From: Haloprofundus halophilus
GTDB lineage: Archaea > Halobacteriota > Halobacteria > Halobacteriales > Haloferacaceae
Assembly (NCBI RefSeq): GCF_003439925.1
Contig: NZ_QQRR01000002.1
Coordinates: 930,001-994,000 of the forward strand
Direction of reading: 5' to 3'
Length of the DNA stretch: 64,000 nt
Positions 17,679 to 25,972 of this stretch are shown here, piece by piece. The notes under the pieces were generated by a model. That model made no database searches. It worked only from the letters and a program-made list of their open reading frames with translations, and was not told the origin of the DNA. The position numbers and the translations under genes are program-made. The stretch's first letter is position 1; each line of letters begins with the position of its first letter.

Positions 17679-17911
17679 GCTGTTATCGTGACCACGTTAT
17701 CGCCGCGTATAATCGTTGTGTCTTCGACTTCCTCGACGTCGAGGCCACCGAGGAGCCCGTCGTCGTCGTCTTCGAGGCTCTCCTCGAGTACGACGTTCAT
17801 GTGCTGGTCGTAGCCCGCCAACGTGCCGAAGTAGGAGGTACCGTCCTTCAGCTGCACGGTGACCGGCTCGTTCAGAGATGCCTCGAGTACGTCGAGGGGT
17901 CGTCCGCTCAT
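17675..17911 (-). CDS. lsm: Sm-like archaeal protein (Lsm)
   Basis: A 78-aa Sm-fold protein that forms ring-shaped heptamers and binds U-rich RNA. Sm1 motif is [26 protein letters not shown] (shown in part: [11 protein letters not shown] and DQHMNVVL) and Sm2 is [11 protein letters not shown] at the C-terminus. The ATG at 17911 ([10 protein letters not shown]) is the family start; an upstream in-frame ATG adds residues not seen in relatives. The unusual acidic loop DDDDG between the motifs is typical of haloarchaea. It forms an operon with rpl37e by a 4-nt overlap, linking an RNA chaperone with ribosome synthesis. Confidence 0.96.
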   Translation of the reverse strand: MSGRPLDVLEASLNEPVTVQLKDGTSYFGTLAGYDQHMNVVLEESLEDDDDGLLGGLDVEEVEDTTIIRGDNVVTITA

Positions 17912-18034
17912 ACCCTGTACGCCACTGGTTCGACTATTAAAAATACCGGATGCAACGTCGAAATTGCGGTCCCGTGTCACGGTTCGCCGTGGCTCGCGGG
18001 GTCGTCTTGGTCTGTCGTCGGTCCCGGACCGCGC

Positions 18035-18511
18035 TCACCGGCGGACGAACTCCGAGAGTTTCTCGCGAATCCCGCCGTTCTCGCCGAGTCGAAGGTAGTA
18101 GGCGTTGCCGCCGTCTTCGTAGTAGTTGTCGATGCGGCGGCTCACCTCGAAACCGATGTGTTCGTAGAAGTCGAGCGCCGCCGTGTTCGTCGTCCGCGCG
18201 TGGCAGGTCACCGTCCGGTGCTCGTCGGCGACGGTGGCGACCAACCGTTGACCGTACCCCTCGCCGCGAACCTCGGGAGCGACGGCCAGAAAGAGGATGT
18301 AGCCGTCGCGCCGCGTCGAGACGAAGCCGACGAGCCGTTCGTCCTCGTAGAACAGATGCGTCTTCGAGCGCCGGTACGCGTCCATGAAGAAGCCGCGTCG
18401 CTGTTTCAGCACGTCCTCCCGCTCGTGGATGCGCTCTTTCAGCGCCCAAGCGTCCTCCCCGTACTGGGCTTGCCCGGGCTTGTCGACGCGCAGTTCGACG
18501 TTGACGCTCAC
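18035..18511 (-). CDS. GNAT family N-acetyltransferase
   Basis: A 158-aa acetyl-CoA-dependent acetyltransferase. The acetyl-CoA binding loop is VRGEGYGQRLV (RxxGxG/A type) at about 86-96, preceded by the beta-4 strand ILFLAVAPE, and followed by NTAALDFYEHIGFE, the usual C-terminal motif. The substrate is unknown. The GTG at 18511 is preferred: a TATA box (minus strand CTTATAACT, 18534-18542) lies 26 nt upstream, which fits a leaderless transcript; another GTG at 18517 is possible. The gene is divergent from the DUF502 gene. Confidence 0.88.
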   Translation of the reverse strand: MSVNVELRVDKPGQAQYGEDAWALKERIHEREDVLKQRRGFFMDAYRRSKTHLFYEDERLVGFVSTRRDGYILFLAVAPEVRGEGYGQRLVATVADEHRTVTCHARTTNTAALDFYEHIGFEVSRRIDNYYEDGGNAYYLRLGENGGIREKLSEFVRR

Positions 18512-18624
18512 TACCACACCGTAGAATCGAGGTAGTTATAAGTCCACCGTCCCGGACGACCTTCTCCGGTGTCTGACAGTCCACTGAAGAAGTTCTTTAG
18601 TGACGTACTGGCGTGTAGAGTAGT

Positions 18625-19506
18625 ATGGATGAGTCACGGCCGGGCGTCGAACGGCGCGTCAAGCGGTCGATAGAGACACGGGTGAGAGACGCCGTCGTCT
18701 CCGGTGTCGCGGTCGTGATTCCGCTCGTTATCACCGTCGTCGTCTTCATGGTCGCGCTCGATATCGTCTCGAAGTATCTCGACCTCCTCTCGGACTTTCT
18801 CATACAACTCCCGTGGACGTCGAACGTCCCGACCGCACAGTACGTCGACCGGGAGTTGGCCATCGAACTGCTCACGCCCGTCGTGCTGTTCGGCTTCGTC
18901 CTCTTCGTCGGCTTCGTCGTCGAAGGCTCGAAGTACGGCGAACGCGCCGTCGACTACTTCGACGCCGTCCTCGGCGCGGTCCCCGGCGTCGGCGCGGTGT
19001 ACGACAGTTTCCGACAGATGAGCGACGTGGTGCTGGAGAGCGACGTTCAGAACTTCCGCGACGTGAAACTGGTCGAGTTCCCCGCCGACGGCGTCTACAC
19101 GCTCGGCTTCGTCACCACGGAGACGCCGCGACAACTCACCGACAGCACCGACCACGACGAGATGCTGACGATGTTTCTCCCGCTCGCACCGAACCCGGTG
19201 ATGGGCGGTCACCTCGTCCACGTCCCGGCCTCGAAAGTCCACGACGTCGAGATGACCGTCGAGGAGGGCGTTCGCGCCATCGTGACCAGCGGCGTCGCCA
19301 TCGGCTCGGCCTCCGGGACGGAGGTCGGACTCTCGGAGAGCCAACTCCGGAGTCTCTCGGCGATACAGGCGAACGCGGAGCCGGAGCACTCGGCGGGCGA
19401 CGGTGCCGACGAGTCGAACGACGGACTCGACCCCGAGACGAGCGGGAAACGCGCCGTCGACGGCGACGGCGGCGGACTCGCTACGCGGAGCGGCGACAGC
19501 GAATAA
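18625..19506 (+). CDS. DUF502 membrane protein
   Basis: A 293-aa protein of the DUF502 family. Two hydrophobic segments (about 24-50 and 78-100) are followed by a conserved soluble part with GAVPGVGAVYDSFRQMSD and APNPVMGGHLVHVPASKV, which are family hallmarks. The last 60 residues are an acidic, low-complexity tail. Function is unknown across archaea, bacteria and plants (plant COV/LCV proteins are relatives). The TATA-like TTCTTTAG near 18592-18599 predicts a leaderless start at the ATG. The next gene, archease, starts 26 nt after the stop on the same strand and may share the transcript. Confidence 0.92.
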   Translation: MDESRPGVERRVKRSIETRVRDAVVSGVAVVIPLVITVVVFMVALDIVSKYLDLLSDFLIQLPWTSNVPTAQYVDRELAIELLTPVVLFGFVLFVGFVVEGSKYGERAVDYFDAVLGAVPGVGAVYDSFRQMSDVVLESDVQNFRDVKLVEFPADGVYTLGFVTTETPRQLTDSTDHDEMLTMFLPLAPNPVMGGHLVHVPASKVHDVEMTVEEGVRAIVTSGVAIGSASGTEVGLSESQLRSLSAIQANAEPEHSAGDGADESNDGLDPETSGKRAVDGDGGGLATRSGDSE

Positions 19507-19531
19507 TACCGCGGCCGCCGACCGTTCGTAC

Positions 19532-19942
19532 GTGAGCTACGAACTGCGCGAGCACACGGCGGACGTGGCCGTCGCGGCCTCGGCGCCGACGCTCGATGCC
19601 GTCTTCGGGGCCGTCGCCGACGGTCTCGCGGCGGCGATGTGCGAGACGATTCCCGACGCGGGCGACCGGTTTTCGCTGCGCGTCCGCGCCGAGAGCCGCG
19701 AGGCGGCGCTGTTCGACTACCTGGACGAACTCATCTACGAACGCGACGTCCGAGCGGTGCTCCCCGTCGAGAACCGCGCGACGGTCCGCCGCGACGGCGA
19801 CGAGTGGGTCGTCGACGCCGACGCTCGCGGCGTCCCGCTGTCGGGTCTCGGCGCGCGCGAGGTGAAAGCCGTCACCTACTCGGAGATGAGACTGGAAGAG
19901 ACCGCGAGCGGCTGGCGCGCGTACGTCGTCTTCGACGTCTGA
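19532..19942 (+). CDS. Archease, RtcB activator
   Basis: A 136-aa archease, the small cofactor that speeds guanylylation of the RNA ligase RtcB and changes its nucleotide preference. The family signature REHTADV is at the N-terminus, with the conserved metal-binding Asp in TADV and a second Asp near the C-terminus (VFDV). The middle part FDYLDELIYERDVRAVLP is typical. The GTG at 19532 (VSYELREHTADV) gives the normal length; the frame is open upstream only through the DUF502 coding region. Its partner rtcB lies 1.4 kb downstream on the same strand with a DoxX gene between. Confidence 0.95.
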   Translation: MSYELREHTADVAVAASAPTLDAVFGAVADGLAAAMCETIPDAGDRFSLRVRAESREAALFDYLDELIYERDVRAVLPVENRATVRRDGDEWVVDADARGVPLSGLGAREVKAVTYSEMRLEETASGWRAYVVFDV

Positions 19943-20083
19943 CCCGAATTCGCGTCGGACTCTCGCGAAGAGCCGGCAGATGCGGGAGTCGGGTCGCGCA
20001 TCCGTCACGGACGTTCGTCCATTTTTCCGCCGAAAGCGGACACGTGCGTAGGATTTAGAAGCGTCGGCTTCGGAGGTTCGACC

Positions 20084-21166
20084 ATGAGACGCCATACGCT
20101 GCAGGCGGCGTTCGCAACCGCCGCGTTGCTCCTGTCACCCGGTGTCGCGAGTGCACACGTGAAATACGTCGTCGACGGCGGGGGCGCGGGCAACGCCGTC
20201 CGCCTGCTGGCGACCGTCGCGTCCGACCCGCTGAGTCTCGCACTGATCCTCGGGACCGGCGGTGGGGTCGTCGTCGCCGCCGCGGGGTATCTCCGATACC
20301 GGCCCGCGGGCGACGACATCCGCGCGTTCCGCGCGGTGATGGACGACTACCGCGACCTGCTGCCGTGGCTACTCCGGTTGAGCGTCGGCCTCCCGCTCGT
20401 GGGGGCGGGCTTCGCGGGCTACTTCTTCACGCCGCTGGTACCCGCGCCGACCCGTCTGTTCGGCGTCGCCGTCGGCTTTCTGCTCCTGTTCGGACTGGCG
20501 ACCCGTCTCGCCGCCGTCGTCGGTCTCGTCGGGTACCTCGTCGGCCTGGCGTTCCGTCCGGAGCTCTTCTTGGCCTTCGAGTACGTCCCGGCGTTCCTCG
20601 CCATCGTGCTCGTCGGCGGCGGCCGTCCGAGCGCCGACCAGCTCATCGCGCGGATGGCCGACGACGACCGGACGCTCTACTCGCGCGTCGACCCCTTCTA
20701 CCGGCGCGTCGCCGTCCCCTTCGAGCGCCGTATCGCGCCGTACCGTCCGTTCGTCCCGACGATTCTGCGCGTCGGCATGGGCCTGTCGTTCGTCTATCTC
20801 GGAGTGGCGCAGAAACTGATGAACCCCGTCGAGGCGCTCGCCGTCGTCGAGAAGTACGACCTCACCGCCGTCGTTCCCGTCCTCCCCGAACTGTGGGTCG
20901 TCGGCGCCGGACTCGCCGAGGCAGTCGTCGGTCTCGCGCTGCTTTTCGGCGCGTTCACGCGCGCGTCGTCGCTCGTCGCGTTCGGCCTTTTCACGACGAC
21001 GCTGTTCGGACTGCCCGACGACCCCGTGCTGGCGCACATCTCGCTTTTCGGTCTCGTCTCGGCGCTGCTGGTCACCGGGGGCGGGCCGTTCTCGGTCGAC
21101 GCGTGGATGGCGCGGGAGACCCGTTCGGAACGGACGTCGCCGCGGACCGAGACCGGGGGCGACTGA
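20084..21166 (+). CDS. DoxX family membrane protein with signal-like N-terminus
   Basis: A 360-aa polytopic membrane protein. The N-terminus MRRHTLQAAFATAALLLSPG, ending near ASAHVKYV, looks like a Sec signal or a first helix followed by an exported HVKY segment. Two DoxX-like four-helix units follow: about 95-200 and 225-340 (FVPTILRVGMGLSFVYLGVAQ, in part, and AGLAEAVVGLALLFG). Histidine at the mature N-terminus could bind metal. The start is supported by GGAGGT six nucleotides before the ATG. DoxX proteins take part in redox or sulfur reactions, but the family name says little here. The coding end lies inside a 16-bp tandem repeat. Confidence 0.85.
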   Translation: MRRHTLQAAFATAALLLSPGVASAHVKYVVDGGGAGNAVRLLATVASDPLSLALILGTGGGVVVAAAGYLRYRPAGDDIRAFRAVMDDYRDLLPWLLRLSVGLPLVGAGFAGYFFTPLVPAPTRLFGVAVGFLLLFGLATRLAAVVGLVGYLVGLAFRPELFLAFEYVPAFLAIVLVGGGRPSADQLIARMADDDRTLYSRVDPFYRRVAVPFERRIAPYRPFVPTILRVGMGLSFVYLGVAQKLMNPVEALAVVEKYDLTAVVPVLPELWVVGAGLAEAVVGLALLFGAFTRASSLVAFGLFTTTLFGLPDDPVLAHISLFGLVSALLVTGGGPFSVDAWMARETRSERTSPRTETGGD

Positions 21167-21244
21167 GACTGGTGGCGATTGAGGCCGGTGGCGATTGAGG
21201 CCGGTGGCGATTGAGACTGGTGGCGATTGAGACCGGTGGCGACT
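21149..21244 (+). repeat. Six 16-bp tandem repeats at the end of the DoxX gene
   Basis: Six consecutive units of the form GAGRCYGGKGGCGAYT cover exactly 96 bp. The first unit encodes the last residues of the DoxX protein (ETGGD and stop); the others lie downstream. A 16-bp period is not a multiple of three, so expansion into the gene would shift the frame and alter the C-terminus. Confidence 0.9.
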
Positions 21245-21339
21245 GAGGCCGACCGCCAGTCGAACACCTACGTCCGGTGAACGGTCAGCGGAGACGACTC
21301 GGGGCAACGTATTCACCGACTCTCGTGCTACACTGCCAC

Positions 21340-22800
21340 ATGACGACGCGCGAGTTCGACGGCATCCGTCTCGAACGGGTCCGAGAGTACGTCTGGGAGA
21401 TTCCGCGGGAGGACGGGATGCGCGTCCCCGCTCGCGTCCTCGCCAGCGAGAAGCTACTCGAACAGATCGGCGACGACAGGACGCTCCAACAACTGAAGAA
21501 CGCGACGCACCTGCCGGGGATGACGAAACACGCGCTCTGCATGCCCGACGGCCACCAGGGCTACGGTTTCCCCGTCGGCGGCGTGGGGGCGACGGATGTC
21601 GAAAACGGCTGTATATCGCCGGGAGCGGTCGGGTACGACATAAACTGCGGCGTCAGGATGATGAAGACCAACCTCTCCTACGACGACCTGCAGGGCCACG
21701 AGGAGGAGTTGGTCGACGCGCTGTTCCGGGCGATTCCCTCGGGACTCGGCGGCGGCGGCGTCGTCGAATCCGACGTCGACACGGTGGACGCCGTCCTGGA
21801 GCGCGGCGTCGACTGGGCGCTCGAAGCGGGGTACGCCGTCGAGGACGACCTCCTGCACTGCGAGGACGAGGGGCGGCGACCGGACGCCGACTCCGACGCG
21901 GTGTCGGAGAAGGCGAAGAACAGAGGCAAGAACCAGTTGGGGAGTCTCGGCTCCGGCAACCACTTTCTGGAGGTCCAGCGCGTCACCGACGTGTTCCGCG
22001 AGGACGTCGCCGACGCGTACGGACTCGCCGAGGACCAGATTGTCGTGCTCATCCACTGCGGCAGTCGCGGCCTCGGCCACCAGGTGTGCAACGACTACCT
22101 CCGGAAGATAGAGAAGCGCCACGGCGACCTGCTCGCGGAGTTACCCGACAGGGAACTGGCCGCCGCGCCCGCGGGAAGCGAACTGGCCGAGGCGTACTAC
22201 GGCGCGATGTGCGCCGCCATCAACTTCGCGTGGACGAATCGGCAGTTGGTGATGCACCGCACCCGTGAGGTGTTCGAGCGCGTCTTCGGCCGCGACTGGG
22301 AGGCGATGGAGATGGAACTGCTGTACGACGTCGCCCACAACATCGCCAAGAAGGAGCACCACGACGTAGACGGCCAGGAGCGCGAACTGTACGTCCACCG
22401 CAAGGGTGCGACGCGGGCGTTTCCGGCGGGTCACCCCGAGGTTCCGAAGGCGTACCGCGACGTCGGACAACCCGTCATCATCCCCGGAAGCATGGGGGCG
22501 GGGAGCTACGTGCTCCGAGGCGGCGAGGAGTCGCTGTCGCTGTCGTTCGGGTCGACGGCCCACGGCGCGGGCCGGGTGATGAGTCGAACCCGCGCGAAAA
22601 AGGAGTACTGGGGCGAGACGGTACAGACGGAGCTCCGCGACCGGAACAGCATCTACGTGAAGGCCCAGAGCGGCGCGACCGTCGCCGAGGAAGCGCCGGG
22701 CGTCTACAAGGACGTCGACGAGGTGGTCCGCGTCTCCGACGCGCTCGGCATCGGCGACAAGGTTGCGCGAACCTACCCGGTCTGCAACATCAAAGGGTGA
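21340..22800 (+). CDS. rtcB: RNA-splicing ligase RtcB
   Basis: RtcB joins 2',3'-cyclic phosphate and 5'-OH RNA ends using GTP and Mn2+, and completes tRNA splicing in archaea. The 486-aa protein has the metal-binding segments INCGVRMM, LGSGNHFLEV, IHCGSRGLGHQ and the guanylylation site in SFGSTAHGAGRVMSR (catalytic His in TAHGAG). PGSMGAGSYVLRG is the GTP-binding loop. No intein is present, and the length is that of the intein-free archaeal form. The ATG at 21340 (MTTREFDGIRLERV) fits the family N-terminus. It lies near its activator archease. Confidence 0.97.
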   Translation: MTTREFDGIRLERVREYVWEIPREDGMRVPARVLASEKLLEQIGDDRTLQQLKNATHLPGMTKHALCMPDGHQGYGFPVGGVGATDVENGCISPGAVGYDINCGVRMMKTNLSYDDLQGHEEELVDALFRAIPSGLGGGGVVESDVDTVDAVLERGVDWALEAGYAVEDDLLHCEDEGRRPDADSDAVSEKAKNRGKNQLGSLGSGNHFLEVQRVTDVFREDVADAYGLAEDQIVVLIHCGSRGLGHQVCNDYLRKIEKRHGDLLAELPDRELAAAPAGSELAEAYYGAMCAAINFAWTNRQLVMHRTREVFERVFGRDWEAMEMELLYDVAHNIAKKEHHDVDGQERELYVHRKGATRAFPAGHPEVPKAYRDVGQPVIIPGSMGAGSYVLRGGEESLSLSFGSTAHGAGRVMSRTRAKKEYWGETVQTELRDRNSIYVKAQSGATVAEEAPGVYKDVDEVVRVSDALGIGDKVARTYPVCNIKG

Positions 22801-22876
22801 GAACCGCCGTCGACGGTCGGCTCTCACACCGTCGCTCGGAGCGCCGTTTCGCAGCGTCCGCCGCGTGAGACGCGAC

Positions 22877-22993
22877 TCAGTCGTAACGAGCCGGTTCGGG
22901 CGCGTGTTCGCGCGACGGGATTCTGACTCGCGAGTTCAGTCGCTGCAGGTTCGAGCGGATGCTACTGTAGTCTCGTGAGAGTGTTTCAGACAT
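22877..22993 (-). CDS. Putative 38-residue protein coupled to upstream gene
   Basis: A short frame encodes MSETLSRDYSSIRSNLQRLN, ending in PEPARYD and a TGA stop. Its ATG comes 5 nt after the stop of the 73-aa gene on the same strand. A strong Shine-Dalgarno, GGTGATC, lies 3 nt before the ATG and overlaps that stop, a seven-base match to the 16S 3' end. The product is hydrophilic with one amphipathic helix and no recognised domain. The case for translation rests on the ribosome site and coupling. I do not recognise it. Confidence 0.55.
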   Translation of the reverse strand: MSETLSRDYSSIRSNLQRLNSRVRIPSREHAPEPARYD

Positions 22994-22998
22994 GACGA

Positions 22999-23220
22999 TC
23001 ACCGCCAAGAACCGACTTCGACGCAGGTTGATGCACTCATCGCGAGCCACGCGTCGTCGCGGCCGATGTCGGCGACGACGAGCGATTTCTCTCCGTCTAC
23101 CTCGTCGAACGCACACGTCACTTCCGCACCGCTCGATTCCGTGGCGTGCTCGTTCCCAACTCCACGTTCGACGCGTGGAGGGCGTCGGGTGTTCCGACGT
23201 TTCGGGTTTCGGGAATCCAT
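22999..23220 (-). CDS. Small haloarchaeal protein of unknown function (73 aa)
   Basis: A 73-aa acidic protein when started at the ATG at 23220. The C-terminal half contains EVTCAFDEVDGEKSLVVADI and then DDAWLAM, a pattern I associate with small haloarchaeal proteins that end in a W/R after an ADIxRDxAWL segment; a family such as DUF7556 is possible but not verified. The first 20 residues are basic and may not be part of the mature family, so a start further in (no good start codon exists there) remains unresolved. It precedes the 38-residue gene by 5 nt. Confidence 0.6.
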   Translation of the reverse strand: MDSRNPKRRNTRRPPRVERGVGNEHATESSGAEVTCAFDEVDGEKSLVVADIGRDDAWLAMSASTCVEVGSWR

Positions 23221-23290
23221 CGTACTCCTACAGACTGGTTCCGACGGCATACCACCACTGCCCAATAGATTAGGCACTCCGTCAGACGGT

Positions 23291-23812
23291 TCAGGACCAG
23301 AAGCCACCCGGACCCGGCGGTCCAGACGGCTCACGCGGCCCAGTTCGGCCGTCTCCGCCGATGTCGACGAACTCCGAGGGGCGACGCGGGTCGAGTTCCT
23401 GTCCGTCGGCGTATTTGACGTAGCTCAGGTAGTACGCGCGGCCACAGCCGATTTGGCCGTCGCCGTCCGCTCCCGTCGGTTCGTCGACTTCGTCGCCGGC
23501 GTTACCGCCTCCCGCCGCACTCTCGGTGCTCTCGGCGTTCTCCACGTTCTCGGTGTTCTCCACGTTCTCGACGTTCTCGGCGCTCCCGTCGCCCGGTATC
23601 CACCCCTTCGGCCTGAACGTCACCGAGGAGGCATCGCTCTCGCCGCAGACGAGTTTTACCCCGTCTGCGTCCTCGTAGGCGTCGTCGGGGGTCGCGTACT
23701 CCCAGCCTTCCAGCGGGTACGGCGTGACCGCCTTGTCCGCGAGATACTCGTCGCGTTCGAGTTCGACGAGCGTCTCGCAGTGCGGGCAGTAGTAGGTGAC
23801 GGTGAAACTCAT
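23291..23812 (-). CDS. Uncharacterised zinc-ribbon protein with EN-repeat linker
   Basis: A 173-aa protein starting MSFTVTYYCPHCETLVELER. CPHC at 9-12 is half of a possible zinc site; further single cysteines (LVCGESD, QIGCGRAYYL) could complete it. Between about residues 78 and 100 the chain is a run of E-N-V/T/A triplets encoded by 9-bp repeats. The segment GCGRAYYLSYVKYADGQELD is conserved-looking, and the tail is Pro/Gly-rich. The ATG at 23812 is the first Met that keeps the CPHC motif near the N-terminus. I do not recognise the family; haloarchaea have many such single-ribbon proteins. Confidence 0.75.
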   Translation of the reverse strand: MSFTVTYYCPHCETLVELERDEYLADKAVTPYPLEGWEYATPDDAYEDADGVKLVCGESDASSVTFRPKGWIPGDGSAENVENVENTENVENAESTESAAGGGNAGDEVDEPTGADGDGQIGCGRAYYLSYVKYADGQELDPRRPSEFVDIGGDGRTGPREPSGPPGPGGFWS

Positions 23813-23920
23813 CGCGTTCCGTAGGGACCGCTGGCACTTGGGTTTCGCGGCGGTCGGCGAATGGAGGAACCGCTCTCCGCCTCCCGGAAACTCTTTGCAC
23901 CGAGGGGCAGAGGTTCGAGT

Positions 23921-24769
23921 ATGATAGACGAGACGGTCGAGGAAATCCGGGAGATGCAGACCCACAGTTCCTCCGTCGTCGCCGTCAAGGCCACACGGGC
24001 GCTCTCGGAGCTACTCGACAGGGAGTTCGCGACGCTCGAAGAGTACGAGCGCGACCTCGAACGGAACGCGGGAGCGCTCCGTCGGGCGAACCCCTCGCAC
24101 GCCTCGCTGTACAACGCGATGCGAGAGGTCACAGAGAGCGTCGTCGACGAGACCGACACGGTGGACGAGGCGAAGGCGCGGACGCGAGAGACGATAGAGC
24201 GCGTCGTCGAGGACGTCGAACGCGGCAAGCGCCGCGCCGCCGAGACCGCCGCCGAGACGTTCGAGGACGGCGAGACGTTCCTCACCCACGACTACTCCTC
24301 GACCGTCCTCGAAGCGGTCGAAATCGCCGTCAGGGACGGAATCGAACTGACGGCGTACGCGACGGAGGCGCGGCCGCGGTACCTCGGACGCAAGACCGCG
24401 CGGACGCTCGCGTCGATGGACCGCGTCGACACCCACCTCATCGTCGACAGCGCCTCGGGCTACGTGTTAGAAGAGTGCGACCGCGTCATCATCGGGATGG
24501 ACTGCATCGTCGACGACGTGCTGTACAACCGAATCGGCACGTTCCCGATAGTCGCCGCGGCAAACGAGGTCGGCGTCCCGGTCACCATCGTCGGCTCCGG
24601 CGCGAAGATAATCGAGGACGGCTTCCGGTTCGAGAACGAGTTCCGCTCGCCCGCCGAGGTGATGCTGGAACCGGCCGAGGGTTTCAGTATCGACAACCCC
24701 GCCTACGACGCGACGCCCGTCTCGCTCATCGACGAGGTTATCACCGACGAGCAGACGCGGCACTACTGA
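23921..24769 (+). CDS. eIF2B-alpha-like / ribose-1,5-bisphosphate isomerase family protein
   Basis: A 282-aa protein of the eIF2B/MtnA/RbsI sugar-isomerase fold. It has an N-terminal helical region (MIDETVEEIREMQTHSSSVV) and a Rossmann-like half with IGMDCIVDDVLYNRIGTFPI and VPVTIVGSGAKI; the GMD-type aspartate motif is what the isomerase members use. Archaeal relatives are annotated as initiation factor eIF2B, but those studied include R15P isomerase of the AMP pathway. Which applies here is open, because Rubisco and AMP phosphorylase genes are not in view. The ATG at 23921 begins the conserved part. It converges with a dehydrogenase gene 14 nt away. Confidence 0.88.
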   Translation: MIDETVEEIREMQTHSSSVVAVKATRALSELLDREFATLEEYERDLERNAGALRRANPSHASLYNAMREVTESVVDETDTVDEAKARTRETIERVVEDVERGKRRAAETAAETFEDGETFLTHDYSSTVLEAVEIAVRDGIELTAYATEARPRYLGRKTARTLASMDRVDTHLIVDSASGYVLEECDRVIIGMDCIVDDVLYNRIGTFPIVAAANEVGVPVTIVGSGAKIIEDGFRFENEFRSPAEVMLEPAEGFSIDNPAYDATPVSLIDEVITDEQTRHY

Positions 24770-24783
24770 AAAATCTCGACCAC

Positions 24784-25896
24784 TCAGTCGAGCGCGACCC
24801 GCTCGCCGTTTTCGTCGCTCCGTTCGATAGCGTCGAGCACCTGCTGGACCTCGTAGGCGTCCTCGAACGACGGGTGGAACTCGCTGCCCGAGTCGGCCGC
24901 GCTTAGGAACTCGTAGTTCTCGTGGACGAACGTGTGCTCCCAGCCGAGGACGTGGCCCGGCGGCCACCAGTGTTCGACGTAGGGGTCGTCCTCGTCGGTG
25001 ACGAGGATGGTCTCGTAGCCGCGGTTGCCCTCTCTGAGCAACTCCAGTTCGTTGATGCGTTCGAGCGAGAACTGCAGGCTCCCTTTCGACCCGTGGACGC
25101 GAATCGTGTGGTCGTTCTTGTGGCCGGTGGCGACGCGAGAGGCCTCGAACGTCCCCATCGCGCCGTTCTCGAACTCCGCTTCGGCGGTGTAGGCGTCGTC
25201 GACGGTGACGGGGCGCGTCTCGTCCTCGCCCGGAACCGGGCGCTCCTCGACGAACGTTCGGAGGCTTCCGCCCACCTCGGCGATGTCGCCGGCCTGCTCG
25301 CCGACGAGGAAGCGCGCGAGGTCGACGGTGTGCGCGCCGAGGTCGCCGAGCGCGCCGCTGCCGGCGAGGTCTTTGTCCATCCGCCACGCCCACGGCGCGT
25401 CGGGGTCGGCGAGCCAGTCCTGCATGTACCGGCCGTCGACGTGGCGAATCTCGCCGAGTTCGCCGTCGTCGATGAGCTTTTTGGCATATTGGATGGCGGG
25501 GATGAACCGGTAGTTGAACGCGCAGCCGGCGACGCCCTCCGCGTCGGCGGCGGCGTCGCGCATCCGTTCGGCTTCGTCGAGCGTCGGCGCGAGCGGTTTC
25601 TCGCAGAGGACGTGTTTCCCGGCTTCCAGCGCCGCGATGGAGGGGTCGGCGTGGAGGTGGTTCGGCCCGAGGTTGTAGAACACGTCCACCTCGTCGACGA
25701 CGTCCTCCCAGTCGGTGGCGGTGTGCTCGAAGCCGAAGCGGTCGGCGGCGTCCGCCAGCGCCTCCTCGTCGCGGCCGACGAGCGTGTGGCGAACCACCTC
25801 GGGCGCGTCCGGGAAGAACATCGGGAGGCGCGCCAACGCGTTCGAGTGTGCCTGTCCCATGAACCGATAGCCGAGCATACCGACTGTCAGAGCCAT
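24784..25896 (-). CDS. Gfo/Idh/MocA family oxidoreductase (1)
   Basis: A 370-aa NAD(P)-dependent sugar or cyclitol dehydrogenase. The N-terminal Rossmann motif is VGMLGYRFMGQAHS, the catalytic EKP appears as CEKPLAPT at about 98-105, and the C-terminal sheet domain carries GDLGAHTVDLARFL, the usual GxHxxD substrate-binding helix. The family acts on glucose, xylose, inositol and amino-sugar derivatives. It belongs to the sugar locus: the same strand continues upstream with an isomerase and a second dehydrogenase, though a plus-strand Nudix gene is interposed. No TACT-type TrmB site is visible in its promoter. Confidence 0.93.
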   Translation of the reverse strand: MALTVGMLGYRFMGQAHSNALARLPMFFPDAPEVVRHTLVGRDEEALADAADRFGFEHTATDWEDVVDEVDVFYNLGPNHLHADPSIAALEAGKHVLCEKPLAPTLDEAERMRDAAADAEGVAGCAFNYRFIPAIQYAKKLIDDGELGEIRHVDGRYMQDWLADPDAPWAWRMDKDLAGSGALGDLGAHTVDLARFLVGEQAGDIAEVGGSLRTFVEERPVPGEDETRPVTVDDAYTAEAEFENGAMGTFEASRVATGHKNDHTIRVHGSKGSLQFSLERINELELLREGNRGYETILVTDEDDPYVEHWWPPGHVLGWEHTFVHENYEFLSAADSGSEFHPSFEDAYEVQQVLDAIERSDENGERVALD

Positions 25897-25972
25897 GAGC
25901 CAACTTCACGCGGCGGCGGCTTAGGGTTTCATATCCGGCAGTTTCTTGCGGGGGTGGGGTCTTCGTCGGGTC

